Shown one piece after another: positions 1 through 4,036 of a DNA stretch of 5,865 nucleotides. A program made the position numbers and the translations under genes. The stretch is from Bacteroidota bacterium (GTDB lineage Bacteria > Bacteroidota > Bacteroidia > Flavobacteriales > Flavobacteriaceae), in contig JADFSQ010000142.1 of NCBI GenBank assembly GCA_022560715.1, positions 1 through 5,865 of the forward strand, given 5' to 3'. How positions within the stretch are numbered: position 1 is the stretch's first letter; each line of letters starts with the position of its first letter. The notes under the pieces were generated by a model. It saw nothing but the letters and a program-made list of their open reading frames with translations. It was not told the origin of the DNA and ran no database searches.

Positions 1-231
1 TTCACCACAGAGGGCGCAGAGATCACAGAGAAAGCTTTTAAAAACGGTAAAGAATTTAAGAATCACCACGGAGATCACAGAGTACACAGAGAAAGCTTTA
101 AAATACAGTAAAGAATAAAAAAATTACCACGAGATCCCAAAGGACACAGAGGAAACAAAATCTTTTTTTGGATCTAAAAATTTATGTCTTTTCGTTTTTG
201 ACTCTGTGCACTCTGTGTGCTCTGTGGTGAA
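1..231. repeat. CACAGAG-type repeat block with inverted ends
   Basis: The block opens with TTCACCACAGAG (1-12) and closes with its exact reverse complement CTCTGTGGTGAA (220-231). Inside are three degenerate direct units of about 60 bp, starting near 2, 63 and 125. Each begins TCACCACRGAG-like, repeats CACAGAG at roughly 10-bp spacing, and in the first two continues with AGAAAGCTTT and a GTAAAGAAT tail. The right flank (about 201-231) carries the same CTCTGTG words on the other strand, so the whole block could fold back on itself. From memory, CACAGAG arrays like this are dispersed in many bacterial genomes, often near genes of the GxxExxY family. No such gene is visible here, and translated segments (TEHTE-like) look like by-products of the repeat. 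It sits immediately upstream of the tRNA-Leu. Confidence 0.75.
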
Positions 232-253
232 TAAATTATTTCGAACTAAATGC

Positions 254-337
254 GCCGAAGTGGTGAAACTGGCAGACGCGCCGGATTCAAAATCCGGTGG
301 GGGCAACCCCGTGGGGGTTCAACTCCCCCCTTCGGCA
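254..337 (+). tRNA. tRNA-Leu (anticodon CAA)
   Basis: The cloverleaf can be folded by eye. The acceptor stem GCCGAAG (254-260) pairs perfectly with CTTCGGC (330-336), followed by the discriminator A at 337. The anticodon stem is CCGGA (281-285) with TCCGG (293-297); the loop TTCAAAA places the anticodon CAA at 288-290, decoding UUG. A long class II variable arm (GGGG, CAA, CCCC, about 299-310) is diagnostic of Leu/Ser/Tyr and fits Leu. The T arm is GGGGG, TTCAACT, CCCCC (313-329). No 3' CCA is encoded, so it must be added after transcription. No clear promoter is visible in the 22 bp between the upstream repeat and the gene, so transcription may start within or upstream of the repeat block. 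Confidence 0.97.
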
Positions 338-342
338 TATAG

Positions 343-373
343 TTTTTTATCCCCTCGTGGAGGGGGTAAAAAA
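343..373 (+). terminator. Hairpin terminator after tRNA-Leu
   Basis: TTTTTTATCCCCTC (343-356) pairs with GAGGGGGTAAAAAA (360-373) around the loop GTG, giving a 14-bp stem with a single G-T wobble. The GC-rich core is flanked by A and T runs, so it could act in either direction. On the plus strand the U-rich portion is on the 5' side, so a classical U-tract is better formed for minus-strand transcription. It lies only 5 bp past the tRNA, and could equally be a 3' processing boundary. Confidence 0.55.
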
Positions 374-379
374 GTTTGA

Positions 380-400
380 TTGAAGGGGGTCCCCCTTCAA
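380..400. repeat. Perfect palindrome (TTGAAGGGGG / CCCCCTTCAA)
   Basis: Ten bases, TTGAAGGGGG, are followed by one T and then the exact reverse complement. It can form a strong hairpin just after the tRNA-associated stem, and may belong to the same terminator region or to the structured element that follows. The GGGGG/CCCCC core echoes the T arm of the neighbouring tRNA, but the flanks do not match, so I do not call it a tRNA-derived attachment site. Confidence 0.6.
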
Positions 401-420
401 CAGAAGTCTGGAACCCAATA

Positions 421-539
421 AGGCCTAGATACCAGAAGAGCAAGCTCTTCTGAATCTATGCACAAGCTTTCAGGGTTGCCGATTCGGGAAGAACTCGTGC
501 ATAAATTTCGAGAAGCGAAGCTTATCGGGATTTAGGCCT
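421..539. repeat. Compact structured element with nested hairpins, bounded by AGGCCTA / TAGGCCT
   Basis: The ends are an exact inverted repeat, AGGCCTA (421-427) and TAGGCCT (533-539). Inside, TAGAT (426-430) and CAGAAGAGC (433-441) pair with GCTCTTCTG (444-452) and ATCTA (454-458) in an almost continuous stem. TATGCAC (457-463) pairs with GTGCATA (497-503). Two AAGCTT sites (464-469 and 519-524) can pair with each other, and TTCG pairs with CGAA around 507-518. The segment is far more GC-balanced and folded than its surroundings. It enters the reading frame of the receptor remnant on the minus strand and supplies its last residues. It resembles a small REP- or MITE-like palindromic element. 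No transposase is present in the window and no target-site duplication could be identified. The family is not recognised. Confidence 0.6.
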
Positions 540-808
540 CCCGTTTTAAAATAAAACATGCTAAACTCAATATTTGTTTGTGCTTCAATCGCAATAAATA
601 TATCTTGAAGTGACGCTTCGTTACTTTGAAACGTTATAAAAAGAGTGTCAATTAATTCGGAATTATAAGATAACTTAATATTAAACTTTTTTTCAATATC
701 AACAATCACTTCGCTTAAAGGCGAATTAATATACTCTAACGATGTCTTTTCTTGAGACATCATAAAAAACGGAAAAAATAAAACAATAACTGTAGCCTTA
801 AACTTCAT
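470..808 (-). pseudogene. Truncated TonB-dependent receptor: signal peptide plus STN domain only
   Basis: The 112-codon frame begins with a signal peptide (MKFKATVIVLFFPFFMMS, likely cleaved before QEK). A secretin/TonB short N-terminal (STN) domain follows at about residues 22-88, recognisable by YINSPLSEVIVDIEKKFN, SYNSELIDT and ASLQDIFIAIEAQTNIEF. In intact receptors of FecA/SusC type this periplasmic domain contacts the FecR anti-sigma factor, and is followed by a carboxypeptidase-like domain or plug and a 22-strand barrel. Here homology appears to stop near FYFK (about residue 88). The remaining residues (ending HEFFPNRQP) come from the structured element at 421-539, and no barrel sequence lies further left. 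It is the third gene of the sigma-fecR-receptor cluster, 67 bp after fecR. A short secreted STN protein could still be made, so non-function is an inference. Confidence 0.75.
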
Positions 809-875
809 TTAGGGTCTTTCTCATTTTAAAACAATGGTTTAAAAATAAGAATAATATTGAAATTTGGCTAATAGT

Positions 876-1811
876 CTAATATTTAATCGGACCAAGGATA
901 ATTTTTGTGTTCTCTTTGTTGGGTTTAAACGAAATTTCCATAGGAATAAAAACGGTTTTTAGAGCAAGTTTCAAACTTGAATGTGTAAAGCTTCCTGTAA
1001 AACGTTTTGTAGTATCTATATTCGATTTATCGAAAGAAACATTAAACTGATTTTCTAATGAAATTATTACTTGAGATAGTGGCGTTTTATTAAATGTACT
1101 TTCTCCTTTGAGCCAACTCGGTTCATCAAGAATAAAATCCCAAACTTCAGTATTGTTATTTACAATTCTAAAAGCCTCTCCTTGTGTAAGTATTGCTTCA
1201 TAGTCAGTATCACTACTAATAACTTTAACTTTTCCTTCAAAACACTGTACTTCAAAATAGTCGTTTCTAACAGTAATATTAAATTCTGTCCCTAAAACCT
1301 CTATTATTCCTTCGCTGGTCATCACTTTAAAAGAAGTGCCTTTTTCAACATCGAAAAAAGCTTCGCCATTAAGTATTACTTCTCTATTGTTTTCCCATTG
1401 TCTTGATTTAAAATCTAATTGAGAATTAGAATTGAGCTGAACTTTAGAAAAATCCGGAAGTGTTACAGCTAATTGTTCAGAAAAATTTGTTTCATAGTGT
1501 GTTTCATTACTTGCGAAATAGAAAATTCCAAACATAATAACTATAGATGCCGCGACAGCATAAGTCCAATTTGGAACGAGCTTGATAACTTTAGGTTTAG
1601 CTAACTGTACGTAATCAACTCTTTCTTGCAAAATTTTATTAAAACCTTCTTGTTTATTATAGGTTGAAACCTCTAATAACTGTGAAGCGTTAATAATTTT
1701 TTTATAGATAGGATACTCTTTAGACTTTTTAAAGGCTTCGAGCTCATTAGGTGTAAGCTCTCCTGAAACCCATCGTGCTAAAAAAGTGTCGTCGGTTAAA
1801 TGATTATTCAT
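876..1811 (-). CDS. FecR-family anti-sigma factor (DUF4974-type C-terminus)
   Basis: The product is a 311-residue inner-membrane regulator that would hold the adjacent ECF sigma factor and receive a signal from an outer-membrane receptor. The cytoplasmic sigma-binding region is about residues 1-75 (FLARWVSGELTPNELEAFKK). One membrane segment lies at about 82-100 (WTYAVAASIVIMFGIFYFA). The periplasmic FecR domain, about 108-200, shows LPDFSKVQLNSNS, GEAFFDV and VLGTEFNI. The C-terminal DUF4974/STN-like region, about 235-305, includes FNKTPLSQVIISLENQFNVSF. Length and domain order are typical for Bacteroidetes FecR proteins. The start at 1811 follows a 53-bp gap after the sigma gene. A bipartite motif (1834-1866) sits just upstream and probably drives or controls transcription. 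The frame is complete, with no sign of decay, although the presumed receptor partner is broken. The substrate sensed cannot be deduced. Confidence 0.93.
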   Translation of the reverse strand: MNNHLTDDTFLARWVSGELTPNELEAFKKSKEYPIYKKIINASQLLEVSTYNKQEGFNKILQERVDYVQLAKPKVIKLVPNWTYAVAASIVIMFGIFYFASNETHYETNFSEQLAVTLPDFSKVQLNSNSQLDFKSRQWENNREVILNGEAFFDVEKGTSFKVMTSEGIIEVLGTEFNITVRNDYFEVQCFEGKVKVISSDTDYEAILTQGEAFRIVNNNTEVWDFILDEPSWLKGESTFNKTPLSQVIISLENQFNVSFDKSNIDTTKRFTGSFTHSSLKLALKTVFIPMEISFKPNKENTKIILGPIKY

Positions 1812-1833
1812 TATTGTTAGATTTGTTCAAGTG

Positions 1834-1866
1834 TAAAACAGTTAAATTATGTTTTACCCTACTTTT
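1834..1866 (-). promoter_or_regulatory. Bipartite motif, copy 1, upstream of fecR (candidate ECF promoter or operator)
   Basis: Read on the minus strand: AAAAGTAGGGT (1866-1856), 12 bases, AACTGTTTTA (1843-1834), then 22 bp to the fecR ATG. Both blocks recur identically, with exactly the same 12-bp spacing but a different spacer sequence, at 2428-2460 in the opposite orientation. Conserved boxes with an unconserved spacer of fixed length are what two promoter elements or a two-site operator look like. The first box overlaps the sigma stop codon (TAA at 1867-1865), so fecR could have its own promoter. Autoregulation by the neighbouring sigma factor is an inference. Confidence 0.55.
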
Positions 1867-2377
1867 AAATATTTCCAATTTGATCTCTCAATATAACTAG
1901 AGCGAGGCTCATTCGTTTTTCTACAGCCTTTACTGTTATGCCTACAATTTCTGAAATTTCTGAATATTTCTTCTTATCAATTCTGCTTAACAAAAATACT
2001 TCTCTCTGTTTTTCAGGCAAATTGGCTATAACTCTTTTAAGCTTTATTAAAAACTCTTGTTCTTCAAATAAAAATTCTGGAGTAATATTGGTGCTGTCTT
2101 TTACCAAGTGTACTTGATGTTGCAGTTCGATTTTTTTATGAGCTACTTCATTTAAAAATTCATTTTTAGCAACTGTATATAAAAAAGATTTGGACTTATC
2201 GAATATTATACTTGCGCAATTTTTCCAAAGCTTTAAAAATGCATTCTGAACGATATCTTCTGCTTGTTGTAAATCGCCACATTTATAATAAATGAAGTTC
2301 CGCAATGTTAGAGAATAGGCATTGTAAATCCATTCATAGGTTTTTTCCTCACAAACAGATTTGGTTTCTTCACTCAT
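1865..2377 (-). CDS. ECF RNA polymerase sigma factor (Bacteroidetes FecI-like, sigma-70 family)
   Basis: The product is a cytoplasmic extracytoplasmic-function sigma factor of 170 residues from the chosen start. Sigma region 2 is about residues 13-80, with the region 2.2 helix DLQQAEDIVQNAFLKLWKN at 35-53. Sigma region 4 is about 117-165, with LPEKQREVFLL and the helix-turn-helix YSEISEIVGITVKAVEKRM, which reads the -35 box. There is no sigma 1.1 or 3 domain, as expected for ECF factors. The frame is open to an earlier ATG at 2446. I prefer the ATG at 2377 (protein begins MSEETKS) because the 23 extra residues are hydrophobic and outside the family domain, and because their codons overlap the conserved motif at 2428-2460. 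The gene is followed by fecR and the receptor remnant, the standard order for surface-signalling cassettes. The anti-sigma partner is presumably the adjacent FecR. Confidence 0.92.
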   Translation of the reverse strand: MSEETKSVCEEKTYEWIYNAYSLTLRNFIYYKCGDLQQAEDIVQNAFLKLWKNCASIIFDKSKSFLYTVAKNEFLNEVAHKKIELQHQVHLVKDSTNITPEFLFEEQEFLIKLKRVIANLPEKQREVFLLSRIDKKKYSEISEIVGITVKAVEKRMSLALVILRDQIGNI

Positions 2378-2427
2378 AAATAATGTATTAGATGTGCCTG
2401 AATTCAAAAATAAATAAAAATTAAATA

Positions 2428-2460
2428 AAAAGTAGGGTGTTTTCAATTATAACTGTTTTA
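2428..2460 (+). promoter_or_regulatory. Bipartite motif, copy 2, pointing away from the sigma gene
   Basis: AAAAGTAGGGT (2428-2438), 12 bases, AACTGTTTTA (2451-2460): the same two boxes and spacing as at 1834-1866, on the opposite strand. If the motif is a directional promoter, it fires rightward into the gene-free region 2461-2875, which ends in a terminator. If it is an orientation-independent binding site, it would instead regulate the sigma gene, whose preferred start is 50 bp away. The sequence alone cannot separate these two readings. Confidence 0.5.
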
Positions 2461-2536
2461 AATCTATACAAAGTGTTAGAAAATTGAATAGCCCCATTTT
2501 TGTTTTTTAATATAATGTTTTGAGAATATGTAAACC

Positions 2537-2544
2537 CAAAGTTA
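2537..2544 (-). promoter_or_regulatory. Possible housekeeping -7 box (TAACTTTG) for the sigma gene
   Basis: On the minus strand TAACTTTG fits the Bacteroidetes -7 consensus TAnnTTTG exactly. It would start a transcript around 2530, giving an untranslated leader of roughly 150 bases before the sigma start at 2377. No -33 TTG-type box is seen at the usual distance of about 19 bp, so this is weak. Confidence 0.25.
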
Positions 2545-2837
2545 TATATCTCTTCAAAGTTTAGTTCTTTTTTGCCCAATTTCAAATTAAATTACCTACA
2601 GAATAAATCAGTTAATTGCTTCTATACTAATAGAAGTTGCTAATTGAATATAAAGCAATGATAAAAAATTGTGACGCTATAATATAGCGGATTTAAAAAG
2701 TCTGACGAATTGATTAATAGCATTGAGATTTGAAAACAAAGCATGACCCCAATCTGTAAGTCTTTGTTTCCAAATTTTTTAATAGATTAATTCTATTATA
2801 AGCTCCTACTTAAAAAGGGGAGGGAAACCCTTATTAC

Positions 2838-2875
2838 AATCCTCTGTTTAACCCAAATTAAATAGAGGATTTTTT
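2838..2875 (+). terminator. Rho-independent terminator on the plus strand
   Basis: AATCCTCTGTTTA (2838-2850) pairs with TAAATAGAGGATT (2859-2871) around an 8-base loop, a 13-bp stem with one G-T wobble. A run of T at 2870-2875 follows. The T run is only on the plus-strand side, so it ends rightward transcription. No plus-strand gene lies upstream of it except the far-off tRNA, so it points to an unannotated transcript. Confidence 0.65.
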
Positions 2876-2977
2876 ATAGCGTTTATTTTAATGCTTATAT
2901 CTTAAGAAATTTTGATGATAATAAATATTTATGATTTGGTAGTTGAATTATAACTTTTATTTATTGATTTATAACTT

Positions 2978-3007
2978 AAATAAAGCCATTAACGAGGCTT
3001 TATTTTT
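2978..3007. terminator. Bidirectional terminator downstream of the methyltransferase gene
   Basis: AAATAAAGCC (2978-2987) pairs perfectly with GGCTTTATTT (2996-3005) around ATTAACGA. The stem has A-rich and T-rich ends on both strands. It lies about 50 bp after the methyltransferase stop codon (minus strand) and would end the mnmG-methyltransferase transcript there. It may also catch rightward read-through from 2461-2875. Between 2876 and 2977 I see only AT-rich sequence with a small palindrome (ATAAATATTTAT). Confidence 0.65.
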
Positions 3008-3053
3008 GAAGTAGACTATTATTACTCTATACTAAACAAACAAGTAAAGAAAA

Positions 3054-3917
3054 CTATTTAAAATTGAGTTTAGTGTTTTTAATACAATAAATTAAAGATG
3101 AATACTCTTTTGATTGTATTGCTTTAAAATTTGACAACCAACCAATTCTAAACGCATTAAAAATATTCATCCACCCTGATTTATATTTTTCAGACAATAA
3201 ACTCACATAATATGAATCGTATTTCATTGGAAGTCTATTTTCAACATACATATTTTCTTTCTCGAACAATTTAGAAATTGAAGTTTGAGAAAAATGCCAA
3301 AAATGTCTTGGCACATCGTAAGCCGCCCAAAATTCTTTATAATATTTAGCGTCGTAACTTTTATAATTTGGTACAGCAATAATTAAAGTTCCGTTCGATT
3401 TTAAAAGTGATTTTAAAATTGATACGTGTTCTTCAAGTCTTGGCAAGTGTTCTAATACATGCCAAAGCGTAATTACATCAAAACTTTGTGGTTTAAAATT
3501 TGAAAGTTCTTCAATGTCCGAAACAGAATTGTTGGTTTTTTTATTTGCTATACTTCTTGCTTTTTCATTTGGTTCAATTCCGAAAACTGTCCAATTATTT
3601 TGCTGTGCTATTTTTAGAAATTCTCCTGTACCGCAACCAATATCCAATAGTGTTTGTTCTTGGGAAGAAAACGAATTAATTAGTTTCAATTTCTTTTTTA
3701 ACGAAACCCTTCTTATAAAATGATACCCTTTTTCAAACAAATTTCTTTGTGTGTCTGTGTGCGAAATGTAATCCTGGCTTTTATAATATTCTGGTAATTT
3801 TTCTACTGAAGGTTGAGGTGAAGTAACCAACATATCAAAATCCTCATCATACAATAACTGAAAAACTTCTCCAGAAACTGAATGGTCTTTTACGGTGAAG
3901 TATGTATTCTTATTCAT
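3054..3917 (-). CDS. Class I SAM-dependent methyltransferase, substrate unknown
   Basis: A 287-residue soluble enzyme that would transfer a methyl group from S-adenosylmethionine. Motif I is LDIGCGTGEF (91-100), which binds SAM. GIEPNEKA (113-120) carries the acidic residue at the end of strand 2 that contacts the ribose. WHVLEHLP (152-159) is the motif typical of the Methyltransf_23/Methyltransf_11 group, and DVPRHFWHFS (201-210) is a conserved block of the same group. The first 85 residues and the C-terminal 80 residues probably shape the substrate site, and give no specific clue. No signal peptide or membrane segment is seen. The gene lies 119 bp after mnmG in the same direction; from memory this neighbourhood recurs in flavobacteria, but a role in tRNA modification is not shown. 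The start at 3917 has no clear Shine-Dalgarno sequence, as usual in this phylum. Confidence 0.9.
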   Translation of the reverse strand: MNKNTYFTVKDHSVSGEVFQLLYDEDFDMLVTSPQPSVEKLPEYYKSQDYISHTDTQRNLFEKGYHFIRRVSLKKKLKLINSFSSQEQTLLDIGCGTGEFLKIAQQNNWTVFGIEPNEKARSIANKKTNNSVSDIEELSNFKPQSFDVITLWHVLEHLPRLEEHVSILKSLLKSNGTLIIAVPNYKSYDAKYYKEFWAAYDVPRHFWHFSQTSISKLFEKENMYVENRLPMKYDSYYVSLLSEKYKSGWMNIFNAFRIGWLSNFKAIQSKEYSSLIYCIKNTKLNFK

Positions 3918-3925
3918 TTAAAAAT

Positions 3926-3977
3926 AGATTCCGCATCACACTTCGACTACGTTCAGTGCAAGCGTACGAAATGACAA
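3926..3977. repeat. Small intergenic dispersed-type repeat
   Basis: The spacer between mnmG and the methyltransferase contains AGATTCCGCATCA, then CACTTCGACTACGTTCAGTG, then a GCGTACGAAATGACAAA tail. CACT/AGTG are inverted, and TCCGC/GCGTACGA partly mirror each other. This pattern (AGATTCC... TTCGACT.CG.TCAGTG ...AATGACAAA) resembles short palindromic elements that I recall being scattered between genes in many Flavobacteriaceae genomes. Only one copy lies in this window, so dispersal cannot be shown here. Confidence 0.45.
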
Positions 3978-3999
3978 AATAGTTAGAATTACAATAATA

Positions 4000-4015
4000 T
4001 GTTCCACGTGGAACT
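4000..4015. promoter_or_regulatory. parS: Candidate parS site (ParB-binding palindrome)
   Basis: GTTCCACGTGGAAC (4001-4014) is a perfect 14-bp palindrome. With its flanks, TGTTCCACGTGGAACT, it matches the chromosomal parS consensus TGTTNCACGTGNAACA at every defined position except the last. It is in the non-coding spacer just after the mnmG stop codon. In many bacteria mnmG (gidA) lies near the replication origin, where parS sites cluster, which fits. No parA or parB gene is in the window, so the assignment rests on the motif alone. Confidence 0.6.
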
Positions 4016-4036
4016 TAATAAAATGGCGATTATCAC

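Larger units (their letters stand above)
2461..2875 (+). ncRNA. Candidate plus-strand small RNA (about 0.4 kb)
   Basis: No convincing coding frame exists on either strand here; the longest ATG frames I read on the plus strand are about 9-15 codons. Three things suggest a transcript: the directional motif copy at its left edge (2428-2460), a good intrinsic terminator at its right edge (2838-2875), and hairpins in between. Those hairpins are CTTCTAT/ATAGAAG (2619-2636), CGCTAT/ATAGCG around AAT (2675-2689) and AGGG/CCCT near 2820-2830. If real, it could be a regulatory RNA of the sigma/FecR system. The 5' end is a guess, and no known RNA family is recognised. A decayed intergenic region with an orphan terminator is the alternative. 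Confidence 0.3.

Noticed and set aside
1..175. CRISPR array
   Set aside because: The units are degenerate, only about three in number, with AT-rich similar tails rather than unique spacers, and the block has inverted ends. No cas genes are present.
254..337. Functional link between mnmG and this tRNA-Leu
   Set aside because: MnmG modifies U34, and this tRNA has C34 (anticodon CAA), so it is not a substrate. Their presence in the same window is coincidental.
124..443. Two minus-strand open frames (60 and 65 codons) overlapping the repeat block and the tRNA
   Set aside because: They read through the CACAGAG repeat and straight across a well-supported tRNA-Leu on the other strand. The products show low-complexity repeat peptides and no domain.
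421..539. Integron attC recombination site
   Set aside because: The folded, inverted architecture and GCCTA/TAGGC ends are suggestive. However, the required GTTRRRY and RYYYAAC core sites are absent (TTTAGGC and GCCTAGA are found instead), and no integrase or cassette array is seen.
1834..2460. A 627-bp transposon or MITE carrying the sigma gene, with the inverted motifs as terminal repeats
   Set aside because: The two motif copies differ throughout the central 12 bp while the boxes are identical. There is no flanking target duplication, and the enclosed gene is in its normal operon position before fecR.
2737..2790. Small plus-strand peptide frame starting at the ATG near 2743
   Set aside because: It is only about 15 codons, with no ribosome binding site or conserved motif. 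It is better treated as part of a non-coding region.
3514..3723. Plus-strand 69-codon open frame inside the methyltransferase gene
   Set aside because: It is antisense to the conserved SAM-binding region of the methyltransferase and has no recognisable domain of its own.
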